Below, one piece after another: positions 25,227 through 34,217 of a stretch of DNA of 55,862 nt. Within the stretch, counting starts at the first letter, position 1. Every line of letters begins with the position of its first letter. Source of the DNA: a bacterium. GTDB taxonomy: Bacteria; Campylobacterota; Campylobacteria; Campylobacterales; Sulfurovaceae. The notes under the pieces are model-generated. The model saw only the letters and a program-made list of their open reading frames with translations, had not been told where the DNA came from and made no database searches. The stretch lies in NCBI GenBank assembly GCA_018822805.1, contig JAHJJU010000057.1, positions 1-55,862 on the forward strand, read 5' to 3'. The position numbers were made by a program, and so were the translations under genes.

Positions 25227-26894
25227 ATGCAAAAACTACCCATAGGAAAAAGTGATTTTAAATCTATTATAGAAGATGGTTTTTATTATGTTGATAAAAC
25301 AAATTTTATTACTGAAATCATTGATGCCAGTGCTGATGTGATTCTGCTTCCACGCCCCAGACGCTTTGGAAAAACGCTTAATCTTGGTATGTTAAAGTAT
25401 TTTTTTGATAGCGAAGAGGATAACAAAGTATTATTTCAAGGCTTAAATATCGCTCAAAACAGTGAAGCGATGCAACACTGTAATAAATATCCTATTATCT
25501 ATATTACTTTTAAAGATGTGAAAGAAGAGAGTTTTGAAAAGAGTCTGATTAAAATAGGAATGCTGATTGAAAAAGAGTTTGCTCGACATAAAAAAGCTAT
25601 TTATAGCGTTGAGTTAGAAGAAAAAGAGAGACAATTAATTGAAAGATTATTAATCACTTCGGCGAATCAAGTTGATTTTGAAGTGGCTTTAAAATTACTA
25701 TCCAAACTACTCACACTTGCCCATAACCAAAAATGCATCATCCTCATAGACGAATACGATACCCCGATTCAAACAGCATTTTTAAAAGGCTATTACGAAG
25801 AGATGGTGGGGTTTTTTAAAACCTTTATGGGAGCTGTTTTAAAAGACAACGATGTCCATGTTTATAAAGCAGTTTTAACAGGTATTTTACGCATTTCAAA
25901 AGAGTCTATTTTTAGTGATTTGAACAATATAAAAGTTTATACCTTACTAGATAACCCTTTTTCTGACAAGTTTGGATTTACCAGTAATGAAGTCAAGGCG
26001 ATGTTAAAAAATTACAATTTAAGTGATAATTTTGAAGAGGTTAATCAGTGGTACAATGGGTATAAAATTGGTGAAACGACTATTTTTAATCCGTGGTCAT
26101 TGTTAAATTATAGTGATAGTGGTGCATTTGACATCTATTGGGCAAACACCTCTTCTAACGATATTATACGTATCTTGGTAGAAAACTCCGATGGTTTTAG
26201 AGACGATTTAAAATACCTGCTCAAAGGGGAAACGGTGCAAAAAGTTATTAACCCCAATATTACCTTTAAAGATAAAGATTTTAATTTTAATGAAGAGATG
26301 CTTTACTCATTTCTCTTTTTTTCAGGATATCTCAAATACACTTCTAAAACATGGAAACAAGGGGAGCATATTTGTACCTTAGCCATTGTCAATGTGGAGT
26401 GTCAATATATCTTTAGAAAAATCATTGCCAATTGGGTTAGCGAAAAGTTTTCAAATCCAAGACTCAGAATTCTACTCAAATCATTAACCGATGGCGATTT
26501 AAAACTGTTTGAAAAAATATTTAGTGAGTTTGTACGCGACACGCTTTCATTTTACGATACAGGTAAAAATGTAGAAAGTGTGTATCATGCTTTTTTATTG
26601 GGATTATTGGTCAATTTGAGCGATTATGAAATAATATCGAACAAAGAAGCAGGTTACGGACGGGTCGATATTATCGTATTGCACAAAGAAGACAAAGAAA
26701 AATTAGCCCTCGTCATAGAGCTTAAAACCATAGACGAGTTTGAAGAAGAGACCAAAGAAAAAGCCCTAATCAGTGCTGTAAAACAGATAGAAGAGAAAGC
26801 TTATGTTTCAGAGGTTCAGAAAAAAGGCTATAAAAATATCTTAGCCTTTGGTGTGGTCTTTGATGGTAAGAGGGTTTGGGTGATGGAGGGATGA
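25227..26894 (+). CDS. AAA-ATPase-like/PD-(D/E)XK nuclease family protein, copy B
   Basis: Paralogue of the protein at 15060: same length (555), same P-loop-like PRPRRFGKT, Walker B IILIDEYDTP and C-terminal GYGRVDI / LVIELKT nuclease-like motif. Residues ~104-230 and ~385-555 are almost unchanged between the copies. Residues 1-100 and 235-300 carry most substitutions (for example LENSIDEVNEWY against LSDNFEEVNQWY). That mosaic suggests gene conversion between the copies, or diversifying pressure on two blocks. It follows the winged-helix gene by 46 bases and is followed by the BrnA/BrnT pair on the other strand. The function is as uncertain as for copy A. Confidence 0.85.
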   Translation: MQKLPIGKSDFKSIIEDGFYYVDKTNFITEIIDASADVILLPRPRRFGKTLNLGMLKYFFDSEEDNKVLFQGLNIAQNSEAMQHCNKYPIIYITFKDVKEESFEKSLIKIGMLIEKEFARHKKAIYSVELEEKERQLIERLLITSANQVDFEVALKLLSKLLTLAHNQKCIILIDEYDTPIQTAFLKGYYEEMVGFFKTFMGAVLKDNDVHVYKAVLTGILRISKESIFSDLNNIKVYTLLDNPFSDKFGFTSNEVKAMLKNYNLSDNFEEVNQWYNGYKIGETTIFNPWSLLNYSDSGAFDIYWANTSSNDIIRILVENSDGFRDDLKYLLKGETVQKVINPNITFKDKDFNFNEEMLYSFLFFSGYLKYTSKTWKQGEHICTLAIVNVECQYIFRKIIANWVSEKFSNPRLRILLKSLTDGDLKLFEKIFSEFVRDTLSFYDTGKNVESVYHAFLLGLLVNLSDYEIISNKEAGYGRVDIIVLHKEDKEKLALVIELKTIDEFEEETKEKALISAVKQIEEKAYVSEVQKKGYKNILAFGVVFDGKRVWVMEG

Positions 26895-26958
26895 GTTCCT
26901 GAAGATTATGTATGTTTTCTTCTGCATTTTCAAGTTCCAATTTGGAAATGAAAGTAAA

Positions 26959-27228
26959 TCAATCCTTACTAACAACTCCCAACCGTTCAGCTAAAATCAT
27001 TTTAATAAATGCCTCTCGATTAATACCAATCTCCTGAACCTTACGATCAAGGAGCTGGATAAAGTCTTTTGGAAAAGAGAGTGATATCTCTTCTTGAGCT
27101 TTTTGATTGTTTTCCAAAAACTTTTTTTGAAACTCTTGAAATTTCATTATTTTTGGATTTTCCATCAAATCAAAAATATCTTCACCCTCATCAAATCGTC
27201 TGTCAAACTCTTCAGCTGTCATTTTCAT
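26959..27228 (-). CDS. brnA: BrnA-like antitoxin
   Basis: 89-residue antitoxin partner of the BrnT-like toxin encoded just upstream. Residues MKMTAEEFDRRFDEGEDI open the protein, as in BrnA-type antitoxins, and the C-terminal part (SFPKDFIQLLDRKVQEIGINREAFIKMILAERL) is a ribbon-helix-helix DNA-binding motif. The start at 27228 is preferred over an ATG seven codons earlier because AAAAGGAG lies 8 bases before it. It overlaps the end of the toxin gene, the usual coupled arrangement. BrnA normally neutralises the RNase and represses its own operon. Confidence 0.75.
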   Translation of the reverse strand: MKMTAEEFDRRFDEGEDIFDLMENPKIMKFQEFQKKFLENNQKAQEEISLSFPKDFIQLLDRKVQEIGINREAFIKMILAERLGVVSKD

Positions 27229-27487
27229 CTTGGAATCTCCTTTTTTCATTGGTTCTACATCTTCTTACACTTATAACTCTAATATGCATATCTCTCAGTG
27301 TAAATATGGCTATAAAACACTTTTCATCAATATAGCCAACAATGGAAAATCTATCTTCACCGTCGACACTTCGTTCATAAGCGATTTGTGCTTGTAGGTT
27401 TTCCCATAATTTTTGAGCTTCTTCGAAATCAATACCATGTTTTGCTTTATTGCTTATACTTTTATTTTCGTCATACTCAAAAATCAA
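27212..27487 (-). CDS. brnT: BrnT-like ribonuclease toxin
   Basis: 91-residue BrnT-family toxin, a RelE-fold RNase. Family features are visible: FEYDENKSISNKAKHGIDFEEA at the N-terminus, RFSIVGYIDEKCFIAIFTLRD in the middle and RVISVRRCRTNEKRRFQ at the end. The His of KHG and the C-terminal arginines are the expected functional residues. Start is TTG at 27487 with AAAGGAT upstream, and TATAAT on the minus strand at 27511-27506 provides the promoter. Toxin precedes antitoxin, as is normal for brnTA. It is in the accessory island and may stabilise it. Confidence 0.82.
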   Translation of the reverse strand: MIFEYDENKSISNKAKHGIDFEEAQKLWENLQAQIAYERSVDGEDRFSIVGYIDEKCFIAIFTLRDMHIRVISVRRCRTNEKRRFQDENDS

Positions 27488-27505
27488 CGCTTATCCTTTG
27501 ATTTT

Positions 27506-27511
27506 ATTATA
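27506..27511 (-). promoter_or_regulatory. -10 element of the brnTA operon
   Basis: TATAAT on the minus strand, 19 bases ahead of the toxin TTG start. No distinct operator repeat is seen beside it. Confidence 0.4.
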
Positions 27512-27570
27512 GCCAAAAAGCATAAAATGTTCAGCCTCATCAATATATCCTCGCTTTTCCTCGTCCCAAA

Positions 27571-27680
27571 GCTCCATCAAGCCTTTTTAAAAAGTACGGT
27601 TATGAAAAAAAAAGATTAAAACAGCCCCTATGGTCTCAGCCATTCAAAATAAAATTTTGGGATTGATTCAGAGGTTTTGA
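27571..27680 (+). pseudogene. 3' remnant of a second winged-helix gene copy
   Basis: This stretch aligns with the last ~110 bases of the gene at 24362-25180. Shared stretches include AAGTACGGTTATGA-like sequence, CATGGTCTCA-like sequence and the near-identical end TTTTGGGATTGATTCAGAGG through the TGA. Small insertions and deletions have broken the frame. Nothing of the 5' part is seen. It shows that a second copy of the unit once stood here. Confidence 0.7.
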
Positions 27681-27711
27681 GGTGGATTACCTCCTCATCA
27701 TGACCATATTT

Positions 27712-28812
27712 TCACATCGCATCAGCAAGTAATTTTTTAGACTGTATGGCTATCTCCAACTCTTCATTGGTAGGAACAACCAAAATTTTATAAGAAGCTT
27801 TCTCATTTTGAATCTCGGCTAACCCCTCTACTCTGTTATTTTTCTCTTGGTCTATCATAGCTAAAGTATTCTCTCGTATACGTGCCGAGTGTTCACCAAT
27901 GCCTCCTGTAAAGACAAGGGCATCGACTGAGCCTAAAATCTCTTTATACGCACCAATATATTTTTTAATTCTCAAACAGAACATCTCAATGGCTAATTGT
28001 GCCTGAGTATCTCCATGATTGGCACGCTCAATAATAACCCGTAAATCACTCTCATTACAGACACCTTTAAAGCCTGATGCTCTGTTGAGCATCTCGTTGA
28101 TGTCTGAGCCACACATACCTATTTGATCTTCCAAATAAAAAATAATTTCAGGGTCAATGTCCCCACTTCGTGTTCCCATCATCAGCCCTTCTAAAGGCGT
28201 AAATCCCATAGAGGTATCCATACTTTTTCCGTTTTTAATCGCTGTTATACTTGCACCATTGCCTAAATGAAGCGTAATAAGGTTGAGTTCCTCTAAAGGT
28301 TTACCCAAATAATTGGCTGTCTCTTTTGCCACATAAAAATGTGAAATCCCATGAAATCCATAACGTCTAACGCCATAGTTTTCATACCACTCATAAGGGA
28401 GAGGATAAAGATAAAACGATTTGGGCATGGTTTGGTGAAACGCCGTATCAAAAACAGCGATTTGCAAGGCATGGGGCAATTTTGCTTGAACCGTTTTAAT
28501 CCCATCAAGATTAGAAGGATTATGCAGTGGTGCAAGGGGGATTAACGACTCTATGGTTTCGATTACCGAGTCATCGACAACCACAGCTTCATGAAACTGC
28601 TCTCCTCCATGTACCACCCTGTGTCCAAAAACTTTTATCTCTTTTATTGATTTAATAAACGCTTTATTGAGTAAGTGTTTAAAAATTTCATCAAAAGCGT
28701 GATGAAAATTTTTCACCTCTTCAATCATCCCTCCCTCTATTAAACGAAGGGTCTCAAAACAAAAAAGTTTGTATTTTATGGATGAACTTCCGGAGTTTAA
28801 AATCAAGATCAT
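27712..28812 (-). CDS. ackA: Acetate kinase
   Basis: Interconverts acetyl phosphate + ADP and acetate + ATP. 366 residues, slightly short for the family (about 390-400) but apparently complete. Motifs: ILNSGSSSIKYK at the N-terminus, GHRVVHGGE, the Asp of FDTAFHQTMP, RYGFHGISH, LHLGNGASI and TGGIGEHS near 300. The start is ATG at 28812 (MILILNSG), one base after the pta stop; a longer frame runs back into pta and is rejected. With pta it forms the overflow or substrate-level phosphorylation operon. Confidence 0.95.
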   Translation of the reverse strand: MILILNSGSSSIKYKLFCFETLRLIEGGMIEEVKNFHHAFDEIFKHLLNKAFIKSIKEIKVFGHRVVHGGEQFHEAVVVDDSVIETIESLIPLAPLHNPSNLDGIKTVQAKLPHALQIAVFDTAFHQTMPKSFYLYPLPYEWYENYGVRRYGFHGISHFYVAKETANYLGKPLEELNLITLHLGNGASITAIKNGKSMDTSMGFTPLEGLMMGTRSGDIDPEIIFYLEDQIGMCGSDINEMLNRASGFKGVCNESDLRVIIERANHGDTQAQLAIEMFCLRIKKYIGAYKEILGSVDALVFTGGIGEHSARIRENTLAMIDQEKNNRVEGLAEIQNEKASYKILVVPTNEELEIAIQSKKLLADAM

Positions 28813-28813
28813 C

Positions 28814-30904
28814 TTAGTTCCCACTCGCTTGAATCGACGTAATGGCAATGGTATTGACAATGTCTTCTACAATACAGCCTCGACTCAAATCATTGATGGG
28901 TTTGTTAAGACCTTGAAGAATTGGTCCAATGGCAATCGCTCCACTAGAATCGCGTACAGCTTTATAGGTATTGTTTCCTGTATTTAAATCAGGAAAAATA
29001 AAGACTGTCGCTTCTCCTGCTACTTTTGAATCGGGCAGTTTCTGCTTGGCAATGTTTTTGTCAATCGCTGCATCATATTGAATCGGACCTTCTATTTGTA
29101 ATTCGGGACGTTTTTCTCTCACCAATTGGGTGGCTATTTTAATTTTTTCAACATCTTCTCCACTTCCGGAGGTGCCTGTTGAATAAGAAAGCATGGCGAT
29201 TTTAGGTTCGATTCCAAAGTTTTTGGCTGTATCGGCTGAATCAATCGCAATGGTTGCCAACGCTTCTGCTGAAGGGTCTTGATTAATCGCACAATCAGCA
29301 TAAACCAAAACTTTGGTATCAAAACACATAAAAAAGAGACTCGATACCACACTACTACTTGCCTTGGTCTTAATGATTTGTAAGGCAGGTCTTACCGTAT
29401 TGGCTGTGGTATGGACTGCTCCACTAACCATTCCATCAACATAACCCAAATAGACCATCATCGTTGCAAAATAGGTCTCATTATGCATCATCATCTCTTT
29501 TGCTTCTTCCATTTGCATTCCTTTATGCTTTCGTAGCTCATAAAACTTCGTTGCAAAGGTCTCTGTCAACTCACTTGTAAGAGGATTAATAATGGTAGCA
29601 TTAGAGATATCAATGCCCAGTAAGGAACTTCTATTTTTTAACTCAAGTTCATCACCCAACAGTGTTATGTTAACAATATTTCCTTGCATAACAATTTCTG
29701 CTGCTTTCAATACCCTTTCATCAGAGCTCTCAGGTAAGACAATCATACTTTTATCTTCTCTGGCACGTTTAAAGATATTAAACTCAAACATCAGTGGAGT
29801 AACAATGTCATCATTTTTTTCCAACAATTTTGCTTCTATTTTTTTACTGTCTACATAGGTGGTAAACATACCCAATATTATGGCAAGTTTGTTTTGACTC
29901 TTTGCCGTTATTTTTGCTTTAATGGCTTCAATTTTAATACTGGTGGTATAGGTATCCTCTTTGGTACTCAATATGGGAAGTGCCAAATTTTCAAAACTGT
30001 TTAATAGTTTTTCAATATTCTTATCCATCTTAGAGCCACCTGTTAAAACAATACCTGCCACATTCGGATAAAGTTTTGAGTGATAAAGAGTCAAAAGTGC
30101 CATAATAATATCACTTCTATCATAAGGAGTAATAATTAAATCTTTCTCTTCAATAAAATCGATAAAGTGTTCAACCCTCATAGCAATAATTTTATTACGT
30201 TTGATTGTTTTTTCTAAATATTTTTGATCTCCAAAAACATGTTTACAATTTAAAGCATTTTTTACCTCTTTAACGGTTGGAGCCCCCAACTCCTTTTTTT
30301 CAGGTAGAAAATACAATTCATAATGAAGTTGAGTATCAGAAAAATAGTTTTTACAGGCCTCCATGCTCTTACTACTGAGACGATTGACAAATGTTGCAAA
30401 GTGAAAACACCCTTCTGTTTGAATACTTTTCGACTCTATGGCTATGGACTCCACAATCTGCTTTAAATTTTTTTCATTACCATTCAAAACAGAGATAAAC
30501 GGAGCCGAAAGATTTTTAGCTATGGCTAAATTAATATCAAAATCAATGCTTGAACTGAGTAGATTTTTTCCTATTCCCTCTATTAAAATAAAATCATACT
30601 CCTCTTCTAATTGTCTCACTTGTATTAAAATTTGCTCATAAAGTTCATGAGTTTTATTCATTGATATTCTATTATCTACCTCAGAAAGTGTAAATGCATA
30701 CGTATCAGCATAGGGAATATTTAATGAAAAATAATTTTTAATGGTCATAATTTTATGATCTTTTTTTGCACTCTCTTCTATAATCGGTCTAAAGAATGCC
30801 ACTTTTCTATATTTTGTTTTTAAAAGTTGCATTATGCCTATAGCTACAACCAAAGAACCATTACAACGCTCTAACGATGAGACATATAACGATTTTATCT
30901 GCAT
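28814..30904 (-). CDS. pta: Phosphate acetyltransferase, long form
   Basis: Converts acetyl-CoA and phosphate to acetyl phosphate. 696 residues with the E. coli-type layout: an N-terminal P-loop NTPase-like domain (about 1-210), a DRTGG-like domain (about 215-335) and the catalytic PTA_PTB domain (about 375-695; SMIVLPESSDERVLKAA, DGMVSGAVHTTANTVRPALQ, SYSTGTSGSGEDVEKI). The N-terminal P-loop is degenerate (SSLERCNGSLVVA). ATG at 30904 is preceded by AGAAGGA. Directly upstream of ackA. The promoter must lie within or beside the short repeat element at 30918-31002. Confidence 0.95.
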   Translation of the reverse strand: MQIKSLYVSSLERCNGSLVVAIGIMQLLKTKYRKVAFFRPIIEESAKKDHKIMTIKNYFSLNIPYADTYAFTLSEVDNRISMNKTHELYEQILIQVRQLEEEYDFILIEGIGKNLLSSSIDFDINLAIAKNLSAPFISVLNGNEKNLKQIVESIAIESKSIQTEGCFHFATFVNRLSSKSMEACKNYFSDTQLHYELYFLPEKKELGAPTVKEVKNALNCKHVFGDQKYLEKTIKRNKIIAMRVEHFIDFIEEKDLIITPYDRSDIIMALLTLYHSKLYPNVAGIVLTGGSKMDKNIEKLLNSFENLALPILSTKEDTYTTSIKIEAIKAKITAKSQNKLAIILGMFTTYVDSKKIEAKLLEKNDDIVTPLMFEFNIFKRAREDKSMIVLPESSDERVLKAAEIVMQGNIVNITLLGDELELKNRSSLLGIDISNATIINPLTSELTETFATKFYELRKHKGMQMEEAKEMMMHNETYFATMMVYLGYVDGMVSGAVHTTANTVRPALQIIKTKASSSVVSSLFFMCFDTKVLVYADCAINQDPSAEALATIAIDSADTAKNFGIEPKIAMLSYSTGTSGSGEDVEKIKIATQLVREKRPELQIEGPIQYDAAIDKNIAKQKLPDSKVAGEATVFIFPDLNTGNNTYKAVRDSSGAIAIGPILQGLNKPINDLSRGCIVEDIVNTIAITSIQASGN

Positions 30905-30917
30905 AAAAAATCCTTCT

Positions 30918-31002
30918 AACCTGTTAGTCCTACAAAAATGTGCCGTTGCCTATGAAAAACCTCGTAAAATTGTGGCTATGGTATTCCGTCGAACTCAGGT
31001 TT
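30918..31002. repeat. Short element with AACCTG termini upstream of pta
   Basis: About 85 bases bounded by AACCTG (30918) and CAGGTTT (31002), i.e. inverted ends. The right end TCGAACTCAGGTTT equals one half of the palindrome upstream of the malic enzyme gene. It has the look of a miniature inverted-repeat element, or it carries a shared regulatory half-site. Confidence 0.4.
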
Positions 31003-31087
31003 CTATTTAATCTAAGTACACATTATACCAAGCTAAAGGAGTTAAACACTAATATGCTAAAATAAAACAAAATGAAAAAGGTAACGT

Positions 31088-32137
31088 TTGGACAATATTC
31101 TTCCTGCTTATGATGACCCACTTTTTAGTATCTTGATTATTGTGGTACTTATTTTAATTGTTGCTATAAGTTCTTATGTTATGGGCAATTTTAAAGAGGA
31201 GAGAAAACGTAAAAGTTTAGAACAATTCCTACACCGTTTTAACACAAAAGAGTGTTCTCTTGAAATCGAAGAAATGCCGTTTCAATCTACTTTGATTAAA
31301 CCTCTTAGCCTTTTAGCCTATGCTTTTAAAAATCAAGGTGAATACCAAAAAGCCATTAATCTAAACCTCTATCTTATAGAAAATATACCTAAGTTTCTCG
31401 ATAAAGAACATATTTTAGAAGAGTTGGGACAAACCTACTTAAAAGCCGGTTTTTTAAAACGTTCAGAAGCTATTTTTTTAGAAATCTTGCATAAACATGC
31501 CCGAAATAAAAAAGCACTTTATCATTTAGGTATCGTTTATGAACTACTACATGAATACGACAAAGCCTTAGAGACCATTCCACCACTAAAGATCTTAGGA
31601 GAAAAAACCGAAACCTTAGAAGCACATTTACAATTAAATCGGCTCTTAGAAAATAAACAGCTCTCTAATCCTGAAAAAGTAGAGGCTTTACGTACCTTAT
31701 TACAAAATAAAAATTATGCTTATCGACGTATAATGAAAGCACTTTTTTCCTTAGATCTAACCGTAGCTTGGCAAAGTGTAGAGAGAGATAAAATTGAATC
31801 CATACTTGATATTCTATGGTTCTTACCCTCTTCAAACCTCAACTTCGATATAATTTCGACCGATGAAACATTGAGTGCACTCTACCTTGCTAAGGGGGTT
31901 CTTGAGAGCAAAGATGTGACACCGACAAGTAATATTTTTGCGATAGACACCATTATCTCTGCACAAAAAGGTGGTGACCGTGAAGTGGATTTAAACTTCT
32001 CTTACGGCTGTGGAAAATGTAAACAACATTTTCCTATAGGCTTTATACGTTGCCCAAAATGTTACGCCATAGATGCCATACAGATTAAGGAAACACTTGC
32101 AAAAAAACAGTCGCAAACAGGTTACTCTTTACTCTGA
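31088..32137 (+). CDS. LapB-like TPR protein with C-terminal metal-binding knuckle
   Basis: 349 residues: an N-terminal membrane anchor (about 11-33), tetratricopeptide-like repeats from about 70 to 165 (SLLAYAFKNQGEYQKAINLNLYLI, ELGQTYLKAGFLKRSEAIFLEIL, HLGIVYELLHEYDKALETI) and a rubredoxin-like C-terminal knuckle (YGCGKCKQHFPIGFIRCPKCYAID) near 305-328. This is the architecture of LapB/YciM, which in E. coli steers LpxC degradation by FtsH and so controls LPS synthesis. Orthology is inferred from layout only. Start is TTG at 31088 with AAAAGG upstream. Its last ~40 bases overlap the rnhA remnant. Confidence 0.75.
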   Translation: MDNILPAYDDPLFSILIIVVLILIVAISSYVMGNFKEERKRKSLEQFLHRFNTKECSLEIEEMPFQSTLIKPLSLLAYAFKNQGEYQKAINLNLYLIENIPKFLDKEHILEELGQTYLKAGFLKRSEAIFLEILHKHARNKKALYHLGIVYELLHEYDKALETIPPLKILGEKTETLEAHLQLNRLLENKQLSNPEKVEALRTLLQNKNYAYRRIMKALFSLDLTVAWQSVERDKIESILDILWFLPSSNLNFDIISTDETLSALYLAKGVLESKDVTPTSNIFAIDTIISAQKGGDREVDLNFSYGCGKCKQHFPIGFIRCPKCYAIDAIQIKETLAKKQSQTGYSLL

Positions 32138-32213
32138 TGGTTCCGGCTTAGGAAATCCCGAACTCGGGGTAGCATGGTCACACCTACACCATACAAAAAA
32201 GGAATACAATTAA
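32097..32213 (+). pseudogene. rnhA: Gutted rnhA (ribonuclease HI) remnant
   Basis: A 38-codon frame starts at TTG 32097, 5 bases after AAGGA, and overlaps the end of the TPR gene in another frame. It encodes [15 protein letters not shown], the RNase HI N-terminus with its first catalytic Asp. After that come only about 17 unrelated-looking codons and a TAA that overlaps the rnc ATG by one base (TAATG). A normal RNase HI needs ~145 residues including Glu48, Asp70 and Asp134 equivalents, all missing. The order rnhA-rnc-aroC is known from Campylobacter jejuni, which supports the identification. The intact ends suggest an internal deletion; an assembly deletion is also possible. Confidence 0.75.
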
Positions 32214-32893
32214 TGAAACACTATAAAGCACTCGAAGAGGCTTTAAACTACAAATTTAAACGAGATGACCTCATCACCGAAGCACTTACGCATAAAAGTT
32301 ATAAAAAACCTTATAACAACGAGCGATTAGAGTTCTTAGGTGATGCTGTACTCGACTTAATTGTAGGTGAATACCTTTTTCAAAAATTTCCAAAAGAAGC
32401 CGAAGGGGTACTTTCGAAAATTAGAGCCTCTTTGGTCAATGAAAAAGGGTTTACCAAACTCGCTTTAGCCATTAATTTAGGAGATTCCATTCTCATCTCT
32501 TCAGCAGAAGAGAACAACAGTGGACGAACCAAACCTTCACTGCTCTCAAATGCTTTTGAAGCGATTATTGGAGCCATCTATTTAGAATCAGGCTTGGAAG
32601 TTGCCTCTAAAATTGTTATAAAACTTATAGAGTCAGCCCATGAGACCATTGACCTCAACTCACTCTCAAAAGATTTTAAAACCACACTTCAAGAGCTTAC
32701 GCAAGCTGACTTCGGCGAAACACCAACTTACAAAATGGTACGTGCCTTTGGTCCTGACCATAAAAAAGAGTTTGAAATCTCAATAGAGCTACAAAACAAA
32801 ACCATTGCCTCAGCAATAGGTCGAAGTAAAAAAGAAGCTCAACAAAAAGCAGCCGAAATCGCACTGAAAACATTAAAAGGAGAAGTTGAATGA
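32213..32893 (+). CDS. rnc: Ribonuclease III
   Basis: Double-strand-specific RNase for rRNA and mRNA processing, 226 residues. The RNase III signature [14 protein letters not shown] is near 36-49, the second catalytic segment [15 protein letters not shown] near 114-128, and a C-terminal dsRNA-binding domain covers about 155-224 ([37 protein letters not shown]-like end). ATG at 32213 follows AAGGAATACAATTA; an upstream in-frame GTG/ATG region is the rnhA remnant and not part of the protein. It overlaps aroC by 4 bases (ATGA). Confidence 0.95.
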   Translation: MKHYKALEEALNYKFKRDDLITEALTHKSYKKPYNNERLEFLGDAVLDLIVGEYLFQKFPKEAEGVLSKIRASLVNEKGFTKLALAINLGDSILISSAEENNSGRTKPSLLSNAFEAIIGAIYLESGLEVASKIVIKLIESAHETIDLNSLSKDFKTTLQELTQADFGETPTYKMVRAFGPDHKKEFEISIELQNKTIASAIGRSKKEAQQKAAEIALKTLKGEVE

Positions 32894-33966
32894 ATACCTT
32901 TGGAAAAAAATTCACCATTACCACCTTTGGAGAATCACACGGTAAAGCTATAGGGTGTATTGTTGACGGAGTACCGGCAGGTCTTGAAATAGATGAAGCC
33001 TTTATTCAGTCCGAACTCGACCGACGAAAACCAGGTAAAAGCAAACTTGAAACAGCCCGAAAAGAAGACGATAAAGTCGAGATTTTATCGGGTACCTTTG
33101 AAGGGCTAAGTACCGGTACACCCATTATGATGGTCATCTATAATAGCAATCAAAAAAGCCGTGACTATGATAATGTTAAAGATCTTTTTCGCCCGGGACA
33201 TGCTGACTTTGCTTATTTTCACAAATATGGCATACGTGACTACCGTGGTGGTGGACGAAGTTCTGCACGTGAAACAGCAGCACGTGTTGCTGCCGGTGCC
33301 ATTGCAAAACTGATGCTTAAAACCATAGGAATAACCATAGAGTCAGGTCTTTGTGAAGTAGATGGTATTCAAGCACACGCTCATGATTTTACCCATGCCA
33401 AAAGCAGTCTACTTTATGCCCTCGATCCGGAAGTAGAAGCCCTACAAGAAGCAGCAATTATGGCAGCAAAAAACAAACATGACTCTGTAGGTGGTGTGGT
33501 ACTTACTGTTGCCAAAGGAACACCGATAGGATTGGGTGAACCTCTCTATTATAAACTTGATGCCATCTTAGCCGAAGCGATGATGGGCATTAACGCAGCT
33601 AAAGCTGTTGAGATTGGTGATGGTGTTGCAAGTACCCACTTGAAAGGTAGTGAAAATAATGATGCCATTACCCCAAGTGGTTTCAAAACCAATCACTCAG
33701 GTGGTATGCTCGGTGGAATCTCTAATGGAGATGAAATTGTGGTTAAAACCCATTTTAAACCAACCCCATCCATTTTTCAAGAGCAAGATACCGTCAACAC
33801 CCACAACGAAGCAATGAAATTTGAACTTAAAGGTCGTCATGACCCTTGTGTTGCTATTCGTGGTTCTATCGTCTGTGAAGCCATGATGGCACTTGTTCTA
33901 GCCGACATGACCCTACTCAACATGGGTAAAAAAATGGAACATCTTCAAGCAATCTACCAAAAATAG
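32890..33966 (+). CDS. aroC: Chorismate synthase
   Basis: Final shikimate-pathway enzyme: converts 5-enolpyruvylshikimate-3-phosphate to chorismate, needing reduced FMN. 358 residues, normal length. Signatures: [20 protein letters not shown] at about 11-30, [20 protein letters not shown] near 117-136 and GVRGxH-like [10 protein letters not shown] near 314-323. Start ATG 32890 overlaps the rnc stop. A strong terminator follows the stop codon, so it ends the TPR-(rnhA)-rnc-aroC operon. Confidence 0.97.
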   Translation: MNTFGKKFTITTFGESHGKAIGCIVDGVPAGLEIDEAFIQSELDRRKPGKSKLETARKEDDKVEILSGTFEGLSTGTPIMMVIYNSNQKSRDYDNVKDLFRPGHADFAYFHKYGIRDYRGGGRSSARETAARVAAGAIAKLMLKTIGITIESGLCEVDGIQAHAHDFTHAKSSLLYALDPEVEALQEAAIMAAKNKHDSVGGVVLTVAKGTPIGLGEPLYYKLDAILAEAMMGINAAKAVEIGDGVASTHLKGSENNDAITPSGFKTNHSGGMLGGISNGDEIVVKTHFKPTPSIFQEQDTVNTHNEAMKFELKGRHDPCVAIRGSIVCEAMMALVLADMTLLNMGKKMEHLQAIYQK

Positions 33967-33979
33967 ACTTATTCACAGG

Positions 33980-34009
33980 GGGGGAGGTATCTCTCCCCCT
34001 TTCTATTTT
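33980..34009 (+). terminator. Rho-independent terminator after aroC
   Basis: GGGGGAG / CTCCCCC stem (33980-33986 and 33993-33999), 6-nt loop, then TTTCTATTTT. Confidence 0.85.
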
Positions 34010-34078
34010 AATCTAACTTTCAACTAAAATACTAATCTAAATTTATCATACAATATAAAACAGAATTAATGTATTATT

Positions 34079-34115
34079 ATGTAATAATATTAAAATTAAC
34101 GTTTTAATATTATGA
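34079..34115. repeat. AT-rich palindrome before the lipoprotein gene
   Basis: TAATATTAAAA and TTTTAATATTA flank a 6-base centre within a nearly pure AT stretch, about 105 bases upstream of the lipoprotein start. It could be a protein-binding or bent-DNA site. Confidence 0.35.
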
Positions 34116-34172
34116 CTTATTATAATAAAATTTTAAAATTAATTCTTAGTTTTTTAGTTTAATTAAATTTTA

Positions 34173-34178
34173 AGTATA
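34173..34178 (+). promoter_or_regulatory. -10 element of the lipoprotein gene
   Basis: TATAAT in AAGTATAATAGATG, about 40 bases before the ATG; the -35 is less clear. Followed by an unusually strong ribosome-binding site AAGGAGG 7 bases from the ATG. Confidence 0.45.
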
Positions 34179-34217
34179 ATAGATGCATTATATTAATTGG
34201 TCAAGGAGGTTCTAATA

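Noticed and set aside
28813-28860. Longer N-terminus for acetate kinase
   Set aside because: It overlaps pta in another frame and precedes the universal ILNSGSSS start region; the ATG at 28812 is normal for the family.
30906-31009. About 33-codon open frame (…CAVAYEKPRKIVAM…) on the plus strand upstream of the TPR gene
   Set aside because: No start codon or ribosome-binding site of its own; it runs through the AACCTG-ended element and into antisense of pta. It may be chance coding potential of the repeat.
27712-32137. CRISPR array or phage integrase/transposase anywhere in the accessory part
   Set aside because: Scanning both strands for regularly spaced repeats and for transposase or tyrosine-recombinase motifs found none; island mobility is inferred from repeats only.
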